DNA of 64,000 bases from Micromonospora rhizosphaerae. Its GTDB lineage: Bacteria > Actinomycetota > Actinomycetes > Mycobacteriales > Micromonosporaceae. The first letter of the stretch is position 1, and every line of letters starts with the position of its first letter. The notes under the pieces are model-generated. The model made no database searches. It was not told the DNA's origin and saw only the letters and a list, made by a program, of their open reading frames with translations. Location: NCBI RefSeq assembly GCF_900091465.1, contig NZ_FMHV01000002.1, positions 2,170,001 to 2,234,000 on the forward strand, read 5' to 3'. Of the stretch, positions 1 through 9,796 are shown in pieces. The translations under genes were made by a program, and so were the position numbers.

Positions 1-72
1 CGAAAGCCTGGGGCCGGTGTTCCACTGGACCATCCGGGCCTTGAGTGCCCGGACACCAACGTAGCGGCCGCC

Positions 73-182
73 ATGACCGTCGAGTTGCGGGTTGATGCAG
101 TACCGCCGCCGCCGCCGCCCTGCTCCTGCGGACGTGGAGTGACGAGGACGTCGAACCGCTGACGGAGGTCTACCGCGACCCG
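73..182 (+). pseudogene. GNAT acetyltransferase N-terminal remnant
   Basis: An ATG at 73 opens a frame beginning MTVELRVDAV that runs into a CCG/GCC triplet repeat (103-119) and stops soon after. In another frame, from 117, the sequence reads LLLRTWSDEDVEPLTEVYRD, which I recognise as the usual start of RimJ/RimL-type GNAT acetyltransferases. After about residue 35 the similarity stops and no acetyl-CoA binding region follows. The break coincides with the triplet repeat but is not a multiple of three, so a slippage-linked indel is likely. The gene is frameshifted and also lacks its 3' part. The family call rests on one short segment. Confidence 0.5.
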
Positions 183-404
183 GGTTCCCGCGCGATGGGC
201 TGCCACTGTCACACCGAGTTACTACTCAGCCGGACGCCGGGCCGGACTCGACAGTCGGTCAGAGGCGCGCGGTCAGCGGCAGAAAAGTTCGTGTATGGTG
301 ACCGCTGTCAGCGATGAGGGGAGGTGAGCCCGGTGAGAACCCAATGTCACGTCTGGGCGCTCCACCCGGCCATCCCTGTCCGCTGACCTCGCGTCGGGGA
401 GCGC

Positions 405-419
405 CCTCCTAACCGGAGG
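405..419 (+). promoter_or_regulatory. Hairpin masking the epoxide hydrolase ribosome binding site
   Basis: CCTCC (405-409), loop TAACC, GGAGG (415-419): the downstream arm is the Shine-Dalgarno of the gene starting at 424. A 5-bp GC-rich stem could dampen initiation. It may also be chance in this base composition. Confidence 0.35.
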
Positions 420-423
420 AACA

Positions 424-1575
424 ATGACCTTCTCCCCGTTTCGTATCGATGTATCGGACGAGGTACTCGACGACCTGCGGGCTCGGCTGGCCCGTACCCG
501 CTTCACGGACCGTAGTGGCGATCGGCCGTGGCAGGCCGGCATGGACCCCGATTACCTGCGGCACCTGGTCTCCTACTGGGTCGATACGTTCGACTGGCGC
601 GCTCGCGAAGCCGAACTCAACGCATTGCCCCATTTCCAGACCGAGATCGGCGGCCGGCGCATGCATTTCCTTCGCGTGCCAGGGGTGCGTCCGGCAGGCG
701 CGCCCGCACGGCTGCCGCTGATCCTGAGCCACGGCTGGCCCAGCAGCTTCGTGGAGATGCTGCCGCTGGTCGATCGTCTGACCAACCCCGCCGAGTACGG
801 GGGCGACCCCGCCGACGCGTTCGACGTGGTGGTGCCCTCGCTGCCAGGCTTCCTCTACTCGGAGCTGCCGAAGGGTCCGCTCACCCGCGCTACGATGGCG
901 CAGACGCTGCACCTGTTGATGACGGACGTCCTTGGCTACCGGCGTTACGGCGCCTTCGGTGGCGATGTCGGCGGTGTCGTCACCGGTTGGCTGGGCGCGC
1001 TGTACCCCGAGCAGGTGGCCGGCATTCACATGATCCACCCACCGTTCCCGGCCAGCTTCGACTCCCATCCGCTTTCGCCCGCCGAGCAGGCGTATCTCGA
1101 TGCCGAAGCGGCGTACGACGAGACGGACGGCGGCTACAGCGCCATCATGGGCACCCGGCCGGACACCATCGCCGCGGCACTGACCGACTCCCCAGCCGGA
1201 CTGGCCGCCTGGCTCGTCGACAAGTACCGAGACTGGAGCGACAACCACGGGGACTTGGAAAGCCGGTTCGACCGGGACACCCTGCTCACGACCATCACCC
1301 TGTACTGGACCAGCGGCGCAATCGGCTCCTCGTTCCGGCAGTACTTCGACTTTGGTCACAACAGCCCACGACCCGCTATCACCGTGCCCGCCGCGTTCAC
1401 GGTGAGCACCGAACCCTCGCAGGCCAACTTCCCCCGCGAGATCGCCGAACGCGCCTGCACCGACATCCGGCACTGGAGCGAGCCAGGTAGGGGCGGACAC
1501 TTCATGCCGCTGGAGGAACCGGACCTGCTCGCCGGCGAACTGAGGCAGTTCTTCACGTCGCTCCGCCCGTACTGA
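424..1575 (+). CDS. Epoxide hydrolase (EHN-type alpha/beta hydrolase)
   Basis: 383 residues. It is expected to open epoxides to vicinal diols through a covalent ester intermediate, in the cytoplasm. Residues 1-105 resemble the N-terminal epoxide hydrolase domain, with the tryptophan- and acid-rich segment around DTFDWRAREAEL. The HGWP oxyanion motif is at 103-106, the nucleophile Asp181 sits in GGDVGG, and the base His359 is in RGGHFMPLEEP near the C-terminus. Length is typical. The ATG at 424 is preceded by GGAGGA at 415-420. A -10-like TATGGT lies at 294-299 without a convincing -35. The gene stands alone and is closed by the hairpin at 1583-1611. The substrate cannot be read from sequence. 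Confidence 0.9.
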   Translation: MTFSPFRIDVSDEVLDDLRARLARTRFTDRSGDRPWQAGMDPDYLRHLVSYWVDTFDWRAREAELNALPHFQTEIGGRRMHFLRVPGVRPAGAPARLPLILSHGWPSSFVEMLPLVDRLTNPAEYGGDPADAFDVVVPSLPGFLYSELPKGPLTRATMAQTLHLLMTDVLGYRRYGAFGGDVGGVVTGWLGALYPEQVAGIHMIHPPFPASFDSHPLSPAEQAYLDAEAAYDETDGGYSAIMGTRPDTIAAALTDSPAGLAAWLVDKYRDWSDNHGDLESRFDRDTLLTTITLYWTSGAIGSSFRQYFDFGHNSPRPAITVPAAFTVSTEPSQANFPREIAERACTDIRHWSEPGRGGHFMPLEEPDLLAGELRQFFTSLRPY

Positions 1576-1582
1576 TCAGCAA

Positions 1583-1611
1583 GGGAGCCGGGTCACATCG
1601 GCCCGGCTCCC
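1583..1611 (+). terminator. Intrinsic terminator of the epoxide hydrolase gene
   Basis: GGGAGCCGGG (1583-1592) pairs with CCCGGCTCCC (1602-1611) around a 9-base loop, 8 bases after the stop codon. There is no U-tract, as is usual in high-GC actinomycetes. Confidence 0.75.
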
Positions 1612-1893
1612 GCTGCCGGTCTCATACATCGGTCGAAAAGCCACCCACGAGTGCGTTCACTTCGACGCGCCTGCCAAACGCCGGTAACTCGCAAGGGAGT
1701 GAGGCGGCCGGGGAGCCGGCTTCATGCGAGTCGACGAGGACCAGGTCCAGGCCGTCGCCACGCCGTCAAGGGCGGACCAGCGATGACCAAGGAAGACCAT
1801 CGACACCATGGGCTTACGCAGCTCAACGCGGGTTGACCAGCTTCGCCGAATAGGGCAACAGGCGGGTGACAGTTCAACGCCAAGTGGCACCTG
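1612..1893. other. Non-coding stretch, nothing recognised
   Basis: Only very short frames are present (MTKEDHRHHG... near 1783 among them), with no ribosome binding site and no family resemblance. Confidence 0.5.
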
Positions 1894-1899
1894 TAGCGT
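1894..1899 (+). promoter_or_regulatory. -10 element of a putative leaderless promoter
   Basis: TAGCGT, then 6 bases, then the ATG at 1906. There is no Shine-Dalgarno. A weak -35 (AGTTCA) is at 1871-1876. Confidence 0.4.
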
Positions 1900-1905
1900 C
1901 GCCTC

Positions 1906-2175
1906 ATGCCAGACAATCTCCAAAAGGCGTTGATCGATAGCTTGTTGGCATGTCTGACCTTCCTGGAGCACAGTGACAGCGACGCGGTCGACCCCGACTC
2001 GGCAATGCGTGCGCTGGAGGATGTCGCGCCGCTACAGAACCTGTTCGACGCCGTTAGCAGGTCCCTGGTAGCCACGTTCCAGCAGGTGGCCGCCGAGGAA
2101 ACAGACACAGGGTGGCGCGAGTTCATCCGCCTCCACCCCCGTGGCTTGGGCCTCGTGTCACCTAACGCTGAGTGA
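1906..2175 (+). CDS. Small hypothetical protein
   Basis: 89 residues, not recognised. The N-terminal 75 residues look helical and acidic (LIDSLLACLTFLEHSDSDAV, then LEDVAPLQNLFDAVSRSL), with no signal peptide or membrane segment. It has no Shine-Dalgarno, but a -10-like TAGCGT sits 6 bases before the ATG, as at other likely leaderless genes in this window. That supports a real gene. It lies between the epoxide hydrolase and the DUF1906 gene with no obvious functional link to either. Confidence 0.5.
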   Translation: MPDNLQKALIDSLLACLTFLEHSDSDAVDPDSAMRALEDVAPLQNLFDAVSRSLVATFQQVAAEETDTGWREFIRLHPRGLGLVSPNAE

Positions 2176-2268
2176 CCACCTCGGAAAGGTAGCCCAATAA
2201 TTCCCTGGGCCGTCTCGGGGCCGTCTGGGCCGTCGATGGCCGTCAGCAAGATCCTGGTCGAGGGTGTG

Positions 2269-2412
2269 ATGGCGATCGAAGGCGTCGATTACGCCGGTGA
2301 CGACCGAGCGGCGGCCGGTCCAGATCGATCGGCGTCACGGCAATCAGCGTGCATTCAGGTTGCGAGCGGAGCCTGTCGTTCAAACGACACCGTAGCGAGA
2401 GGTGACTCGTGA
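2269..2412 (+). pseudogene. Partial duplicate of the DUF1906 gene start
   Basis: The ATG at 2269 encodes MAIEGVDYAGDDRAAAG, closely matching MIEGVDYSGDRPSVAG at the start of the following gene. After about 17 codons the likeness is lost. The frame ends at a TGA (2410-2412) that overlaps the downstream GTG start (2409-2411) as GTGA. It is therefore a truncated tandem copy, about 140 bp upstream of the intact gene. It may now act as a translated leader that couples translation to the downstream gene. Both the duplication and the overlap are visible; the leader role is inference. Confidence 0.55.
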
Positions 2413-3251
2413 TCGAGGGTGTTGACTACTCCGGGGACCGGCCGAGCGTTGCCGGGCTGGTCGCGGCCGGCAAGAAGTTCGTTGTCAGGTACGGCGGGCC
2501 CGGCGGAAGCTGGAAGCACATCGACGCCGCGGAAGCGAGCGCACTCATCAAGGCCGGGCTGTCCATCGTGGCCAACGCCGAAGGCGCAGCCGACGGATTG
2601 CTTGGCGGCCGGTCGGCCGGCATCGACTGGGCGCGTCAGGCCGACGCGCACTTCCGTGCGGTGGGCATGCCTGCCGACCGGCCGATCTACCTGTCGGTGG
2701 ATTTCGACGTGACCTCGGGACAGTGGTCGGTGGTCGCCGACGCGCTGCGCGGCGCGGCCAGCGTCATCGGCGCCGGCCGGGTCGGGGTGTACGGCGGCCG
2801 GCGGGCGATCGAATGGGCCCGGCGTGACCGGGTCGCGGCGTGGTATTGGCAGACCTACGCATGGTCGGGTGGCGTGTGGGTGCCCGGCAACCATCTCGAG
2901 CAGTACCGCAATCACGTGGCCCTCGCCGGCGGCACCGTCGACCTGTGCCGCGCCAAGGCAGCTGACTACGGCCAATGGGGACAAGGAGACGACATGCCAC
3001 TGACCAACGCGGACGCCGACCTCGTGGCCACCCGGCTACTCGGCCGGATACTCGGCAGCACCGGCCCGACCGTCGGCGTGGCGCTGCAGGACACCTACCG
3101 CGGCGTGAAGGAGCTGCAGGCGCGGCCCCTGGCCGACGTCGACGAGCAAGCTCTTGCGGAGGCGCTCGCCCCGCTGCTGCAGCCCGGGGTAACGGTCGAG
3201 CAGCTGCGCGAGGTGCTCGCCTCGGTGCGGCTCGTTCCGGGGGCCGGCTGA
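2409..3251 (+). CDS. DUF1906 glycoside-hydrolase-like (TIM-barrel) protein
   Basis: 280 residues. The first 190 match the DUF1906 / Rv2525c-like family: EGVDYSGD at the start, FVVRYGGPGG, ADRPIYLSVDFDV, and VGVYGGRRAIEWARR followed by WYWQTYAWSGG. These folds resemble GH25-type lysozyme barrels and occur in cell-wall and phage-lysin proteins, but hydrolytic activity is unproven. No signal peptide is seen. The C-terminal 80 residues (VATRLLGRILGSTGPTVGVAL...) look like a helical cell-wall or phage tail module. The GTG start has GAGAGGTGA just upstream. The stop overlaps the next ATG (TGATG), suggesting a lysin plus small membrane protein pair of phage type. Confidence 0.75.
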   Translation: MIEGVDYSGDRPSVAGLVAAGKKFVVRYGGPGGSWKHIDAAEASALIKAGLSIVANAEGAADGLLGGRSAGIDWARQADAHFRAVGMPADRPIYLSVDFDVTSGQWSVVADALRGAASVIGAGRVGVYGGRRAIEWARRDRVAAWYWQTYAWSGGVWVPGNHLEQYRNHVALAGGTVDLCRAKAADYGQWGQGDDMPLTNADADLVATRLLGRILGSTGPTVGVALQDTYRGVKELQARPLADVDEQALAEALAPLLQPGVTVEQLREVLASVRLVPGAG

Positions 3252-3535
3252 TGGACCCAATGAAGGTCGCCACAGCGGTCGCCGTCATCGCCGCCAGCAT
3301 CGCTCGTGTACGTCGTGCGCTTGAAGAAGATCGTGGCCGATCAGGTGCTCGACATCGACATGTTCAGTTGCCTGCGTCAGGGCCTGCGAGAGCTGGGCGA
3401 GCGCGACGACAAACACCAGGTCGAAGAAACAGCTCCAGGAAGTTCGCCCGCCGCGGCTCCCCGGGCCTTCTCAGCGGGCTGGCACCGCGTGTCGTCATCT
3501 TCCCGCCCGTCCTGCCGGCTTTGCCCGAGATTTGA
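3251..3535 (+). pseudogene. Frameshifted small holin-like membrane protein
   Basis: The ATG overlaps the stop of the DUF1906 gene (TGATG). It reads MDPMKVATAVAVIAASIA and then turns into arginine-rich nonsense to a stop at 3535. At about 3300 another frame continues naturally as LVYVVRLKKIVADQVLDIDM followed by a charged, acidic segment. Joined, the two give one transmembrane helix, a basic stop-transfer (RLKK) and a soluble tail. This would suit a holin-like partner for the upstream lysin-like protein. A single-base indel near 3295-3305, or a sequencing error, would explain it. No slippery sequence is visible. Confidence 0.45.
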
Positions 3536-3576
3536 CCCGCGGAGACTTGGTGATGGTCGGGGAGCGATGGCCCAGG

Positions 3577-4311
3577 TTACGCGGGTAGTGGCCAGCCGGG
3601 CGTGGCCAGTAGGGCACCGTCGTCGCCGACGAGCAGGGCCTCGTACCCGGGTAGCGTGGCGAGCCATGTCACCGCCTGAGGTCCCTGGGCAGCCGCTGCG
3701 GTCGCGTACACGTCCGTCCAGGTCAGGGACGGGCCGGTGACGGTGACCGAGCGCAGGCCCCGAGCGGGGGCGCCGGTGTGCGGATCGACGATGTGCGCTC
3801 CGCGGTGTGCACTGCCCGAGGTCGCGACGGCTTCGTCGACGACCTCGATGGTGGTGAGGAGCTGATCGGGCTGTGCCGGATCCTCCACGCCCACGCGCCA
3901 GGATCCGCGTACCGTCATGTCCCCACCGGCATTCAGGTAGAACTCGTACCCCTCCATGTGCTCCGCGGCGCGCTCGACGGCCCAGCCCTTGACGAGGCCG
4001 GACGGGTCGAAGCGGGTGCCACCGCCGGGTTCGGGAAGATACGCGTTGAAGTAGCCGCCCGTACGCTGCCGCGCCTGCTCGCACAGGTCGAGTACGGCGT
4101 CGACCAACGGATCATGTACCGGCTCTCCCCGGTTCAGCGCGCTCAGCCGGCTGTCCGGGCGGTACGGGCTGAAGACGGCGTCCATCGCGCGCAGTTCGGC
4201 GAAGGCCCCGGCGACGGCGTTCGCCGCCGCCGGGGAGTCGGCACCGGGACCGCGCACATGCACGCTGACGGGCAGACCCATGATCTGCTCGACGAACGCC
4301 CGCCTGGTCAC
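3577..4311 (-). CDS. apbE: FAD:protein FMN transferase (ApbE family)
   Basis: 244 residues. The family transfers FMN from FAD to a Thr/Ser of FMN-binding-domain proteins, outside the membrane in many bacteria. Visible motifs are MGLPVSVHVRG near the N-terminus, DAVFSPYRPDSRLSALN, FDPSGLVKGWAVERA, NAGGDMTVRG and WTDVYATAAAAQG, all in family order. It is shorter than enterobacterial ApbE and shows no obvious lipobox, as in many actinobacterial versions. The GTG start overlaps the stop of the FMN-carrier gene as GTGA, so translation is coupled. The carrier next door, with its flavinylation motif, is the likely substrate. Confidence 0.88.
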   Translation of the reverse strand: MTRRAFVEQIMGLPVSVHVRGPGADSPAAANAVAGAFAELRAMDAVFSPYRPDSRLSALNRGEPVHDPLVDAVLDLCEQARQRTGGYFNAYLPEPGGGTRFDPSGLVKGWAVERAAEHMEGYEFYLNAGGDMTVRGSWRVGVEDPAQPDQLLTTIEVVDEAVATSGSAHRGAHIVDPHTGAPARGLRSVTVTGPSLTWTDVYATAAAAQGPQAVTWLATLPGYEALLVGDDGALLATPGWPLPA

Positions 4312-4793
4312 GGCTTGGCCTTGAACTGAGCGGAGTCCAGCGCGGCCTGGAGCGACTTCGTGTAGCCCTCGCTGGTCAGCGTCGCCCCGGACACCGCATC
4401 GACCTGCGCGTTCTGCGCGGCGAGCGCCTCCGCGCGCAGCTGCGGCACCGCATGCTTGTTGATCTCGCGGGAGCGGTTGTTCTCGTCCGGCACCGTCACC
4501 GGTGTGATGTCGGTGATCCGGCCGCCGCTGAGGTGGGCCTGCACCTGGACGGGCCCCCGCTTCGTCTGCACGACTGGACCGTCGGCGACGGTGGTGGAAC
4601 CGGACCGTGTGACGGTGCCGCGTGACGCCTTGGGGTCCGCCGCCGCACCGGGGCCGGTCTCCACGGCCGGCGCGCTTGCGCCGCCAAAGGTCCCGGCCGA
4701 AGGCGAGCCGCCGAGTCCGGTCGACGTCCGGTAGCTGAAGAGAAGTACCACCACGGCGATCGTGGCGAGGAACCACATAGTGATCTTGCGCAT
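4308..4793 (-). CDS. Membrane-anchored FMN-binding (flavinylated carrier) protein
   Basis: 161 residues from the ATG at 4793, chosen because GAGGAGG lies 5-7 bases upstream. Residues 3-20 (MWFLATIAVVVLLFSY) form a membrane anchor or signal segment. A Gly/Ala/Pro-rich spacer follows, then an FMN_bind domain from about residue 78 (GPVQVQAHLSGGRITDITPV). The domain carries the covalent flavinylation motif DAVSGATLTSEGY near the C-terminus. The likely attachment site is the Thr of SGAT, through a phosphoester bond made by ApbE. It sits between the reductase and apbE in one operon, so it would act as the extracytosolic one- or two-electron carrier. Confidence 0.88.
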   Translation of the reverse strand: MRKITMWFLATIAVVVLLFSYRTSTGLGGSPSAGTFGGASAPAVETGPGAAADPKASRGTVTRSGSTTVADGPVVQTKRGPVQVQAHLSGGRITDITPVTVPDENNRSREINKHAVPQLRAEALAAQNAQVDAVSGATLTSEGYTKSLQAALDSAQFKAKP

Positions 4794-4840
4794 GTCGTCC
4801 TCCTCAGGATTGTGAGTGCCCATGAGGATGGGTGGTGGAG

Positions 4841-6232
4841 TTACCAGGTAAAGCGCTCAAGATGAATGTGCTCCGCCGGCACGCCTGCCTGCCGCGCCGC
4901 CCGGACCACCGATTGCATCCACTCATCCGGTCCGCAGACGAACACGTCGTGCTGCGCGATGTCCGGGACAAGCTCACGCAAGGCTTTTGCGTCGTCGGCG
5001 AAGCCGGCGGGCAACCACGAGCCCGCCCGCCCGCGCGGCCCCAACAGGTACTCCACGCGCAGGCCACGGACGGCCGTCAGGCGCTCCAGTTCCTGGCGAA
5101 ACACCAGGTCTTCTGCCGAGCGCGCCCGGAACAGCAGCGTGGCTTCGCCCGGCGCGTACGGTAATGATTCCAACAACGTCCGCAGCGGGGTAATTCCGAT
5201 CCCGGACGCGATCATGGTGACCCGGGGAGCCGTGCGCCGGGCGGCGGTCAGCCGGCCGTACGGCCCCTCAATCAGCACACGGGTACCCTGCCGTAACTCT
5301 GATACCTTCTCGCTGCCCTCGCCGCGGGAACGCACCGTGATCCGCAGCATGTCCTCACGCGGTACCGCGGACAGCGAGTACGGATGGCCGCGACTCCAAC
5401 CCGGGCCGCTGAGGAAGCGCCACTGGAAGAACTGCCCGGCGCGTACCGGCAACCGGTCCAGGTGGCGTCCGCGCATGTAAATCGAGTGAACGCCGGGAGC
5501 CTCCGGGACGACTGAGGCGACCGTGAGCCGGTGCCGCAGCGTCCGCCAGGCCGGCAGCCCGAGCCGGAAGGCGACCACCGCGCCGGCGCACGCGGCGTAC
5601 GCCGTCCACCAGTACAACGTCGCGGCCCGGGAGCTGGTGAAGTCGGCCCCGGTCCAGAGCTGATGCGGCAGCGCCAGGCCGACGCCGAGGTAGGCGTACA
5701 GGTGCAGCAGGTGCCACGCCTCGTAGCGCAGCCGCCGCCGCGCGGCCCGCAGGGAGGTGAGCACGACCATCGCCAGGGCGGCCGCCCCGGCCACCGCCAG
5801 CAGCACTCCCGGGTACGTGGTGACGAGGCTCCACGCCTCGCCTGTCACGGAGACCCCATCCGTCGCGGCGTACCCGACCGTGATCAGCACGATGTGCGCG
5901 AGCAGCAGATCAAAGGACACGAACCCGACGACGCGGTGCCAACGGGCGAGTGTGTCCTGTCCGTAGGTGCCCTCGATCCACGGCACGCGCGCCATCAGCA
6001 GCACCTGGATGAGCAGCAGGTCGGCCGCGACAAGCCCGGTCAACCGGCCGACCGACGTCAGGCCCGCCGCCCAGCCACGAAGACCCTGCACACCACCGCC
6101 CCGCACCCAGAGCGCGACTACGATCAGCAGGCTGAACGCGCCGGCCGAGGCGATCACGTCGGCCCACCACGACCACGCGGCGGTTCGTACGGGCCTGGCC
6201 GCCACGCCGGCCGCCTGCGCCTTCCCAGTCAC
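4841..6232 (-). CDS. Ferric-reductase-like transmembrane NAD(P)H oxidoreductase
   Basis: 463 residues from a GTG with GGAAGGGGG upstream; an in-frame extension to 6376 lacks such a site. About six membrane helices lie in residues 20-220, with helix His residues (LLLAHIVLI, WHLLHLYAYLG) suited to heme. A ferredoxin-reductase-type flavin domain follows (GQFFQWRFL, RGHPYSLSAVP), then an NAD(P)H domain with GIGITPLRTLLE and VFVCGPDEWM. It should move electrons from cytosolic NAD(P)H across the membrane. The 47-base gap to the FMN-carrier gene and the coupled apbE point to one operon. The final acceptor (iron, quinone or another protein) is unknown. Confidence 0.85.
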   Translation of the reverse strand: MTGKAQAAGVAARPVRTAAWSWWADVIASAGAFSLLIVVALWVRGGGVQGLRGWAAGLTSVGRLTGLVAADLLLIQVLLMARVPWIEGTYGQDTLARWHRVVGFVSFDLLLAHIVLITVGYAATDGVSVTGEAWSLVTTYPGVLLAVAGAAALAMVVLTSLRAARRRLRYEAWHLLHLYAYLGVGLALPHQLWTGADFTSSRAATLYWWTAYAACAGAVVAFRLGLPAWRTLRHRLTVASVVPEAPGVHSIYMRGRHLDRLPVRAGQFFQWRFLSGPGWSRGHPYSLSAVPREDMLRITVRSRGEGSEKVSELRQGTRVLIEGPYGRLTAARRTAPRVTMIASGIGITPLRTLLESLPYAPGEATLLFRARSAEDLVFRQELERLTAVRGLRVEYLLGPRGRAGSWLPAGFADDAKALRELVPDIAQHDVFVCGPDEWMQSVVRAARQAGVPAEHIHLERFTW

Positions 6233-6964
6233 AAGACCCCCTTCCGCACCCGCCCCGCCTGTTCGCCCGTTAACCGTCGGCATCTCCGGGATCCGCCGGC
6301 GAGCGTGTGGTGCGATCGGAGAATCGGTCAGAAGGCGTCGTACCGGACAAAGGTGACCGAGCGCGATCGCGCCCAATACACCGGCGAGTCAGGACGAAGT
6401 CGTCCTCGTGCGCGTCGCCGGGCTCCCCGGGCACCTGTGGGCGGTTCGCGTCGGCCCACGGCAAGCGGCGCAGGTCGGCCTGGGCGCCTGATAGGGGCCC
6501 ATCCCGGCGTAGCCGTACGCGGCGCCCGGCCCCTCGGCCCGGCCCGAAGAGAGCCCGCAGGAGCACATCGCACAGGTGCTGCAGAACAGGTGCGTGGGGA
6601 TCACCACCCGCATGCTCGCCCCACTCGTACGACTGCCCTCCTCGACCTGATCCGCTCACGACGGAGAACCGCTTCTTCCCGCATTCGCGCCGTTCATGTC
6701 AGCGGCCGGAGCAAGCTCGCCCTGCTGGGCCGCACGCCGTCGGCCCGTCGCTGCCGGCGTGGGTCAAGCGGATGGCTCTGCGCGTCCGAGTCCTCGGGCG
6801 ATGGATTCGTGGCCGTTTGGCGGCTGTGCTGGGGCGATCTGGTCGGCGCCCGGCACCACAGCGGCGCCGGCGTCGGGCCAGCAACGCCCCCGGCTCAGCG
6901 GTGCTCTCGGATGCGATCCCAGGTGCTCGGCGGGACCGCACGAGTCCGTTGCGGCGACGGAGGC
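6233..6964. other. Long intergenic region without a recognisable gene
   Basis: About 730 bases. A frame on the minus strand near 6389-6613 is cysteine-rich (HLFCSTCAMCSCG, CAACRG), but it has no ribosome binding site and I recognise no family. Other open frames are arginine/proline-rich, as expected from random high-GC sequence. Confidence 0.45.
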
Positions 6965-6993
6965 GCCCCGGTCACGTCCTCGGTGACCGGGGC
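6965..6993 (-). terminator. Intrinsic terminator of katG
   Basis: A perfect 11-bp stem: GCCCCGGTCAC (6965-6975) with GTGACCGGGGC (6983-6993), loop of 7. It lies 11 bases beyond the katG stop. Confidence 0.85.
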
Positions 6994-7003
6994 CCCCGTC
7001 GCA

Positions 7004-9229
<2,226 letters not shown>

Positions 9230-9233
9230 TCAG

Positions 9234-9668
9234 TCAACTGATTGGTGGTGCCGCGAGACACTCGGGACAAACGCCCCAGTAGGTGACCTCAGCCTCGTCG
9301 ATCCGGAAGCCCTGGCTGTCGGACTCGGCCAAACAGGGAGCCTCGCCCACGGCGCAGTCGACGTCGGCGATGGCACCGCACGACCGACATACAACGTGGT
9401 GGTGGTTGTCCCCGACCCGCGACTCGTAGCGAGCCGCCGAGCCGGACGGCTCGATGCGCCGCAACAGCCCCGCAGCGGTCAGCGCACGCAGCACGTCGTA
9501 CACGGCCTGGTGGGATACCTCGGGAAGCTCCCTGCGCACGGCACCGAAGATCGAGACGGTGTCGGCGTGCGGATGCGCGTGCACTGCGGTCAGCACCGCC
9601 AGCCGCGGACGGGTCACGCGGAGCGCGGCCCCACGCAGCATGCGCTCGAAGTCCGAGGTCGTGGGCAC
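9234..9668 (-). CDS. furA: Fur-family peroxide/iron-responsive repressor
   Basis: 144 residues from the GTG at 9668. An upstream in-frame ATG at 9704 would add 12 residues, but the GTG start aligns with FurA-type N-termini (DFERMLRGAALRVTRPR). It has a winged helix (RPRLAVLTAVHAHPHADTVSIFGAVRREL, then SHQAVYDVLRALTAAGLL), the HHHVVCRSC metal/dimer segment and a C-terminal CPEC. It should repress its own promoter and katG, with release by peroxide, as in mycobacterial FurA and streptomycete FurS/CatR. A CATACT hexamer 7 bases before the GTG suggests a leaderless transcript. Confidence 0.9.
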   Translation of the reverse strand: MPTTSDFERMLRGAALRVTRPRLAVLTAVHAHPHADTVSIFGAVRRELPEVSHQAVYDVLRALTAAGLLRRIEPSGSAARYESRVGDNHHHVVCRSCGAIADVDCAVGEAPCLAESDSQGFRIDEAEVTYWGVCPECLAAPPIS

Positions 9669-9675
9669 TCTGCGC

Positions 9676-9681
9676 AGTATG
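9676..9681 (-). promoter_or_regulatory. -10 element upstream of furA-katG
   Basis: CATACT on the minus strand ends 7 bases before the furA GTG. The surrounding AT-rich stretch (TTCAAGAAGAAACTGGAG upstream) is where a Fur operator would be expected. No clear -35 or exact Fur box was found. Confidence 0.4.
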
Positions 9682-9796
9682 CTCCAGTTTCTTCTTGAAC
9701 GCATCCAGAATCCGTGGCGCCGCGGGGCCAGATGGGGAGTAGCGGGGAGCCTGCGGCTGTCCGAACTACGCCAACGAAGGCCCAGATCAGGCCGAG

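Noticed and set aside
6389..6613. Cysteine-rich minus-strand frame as a zinc-binding gene
   Set aside because: No ribosome binding site, no matching family and a composition like random sequence. It is kept only as a remark in the intergenic entry.
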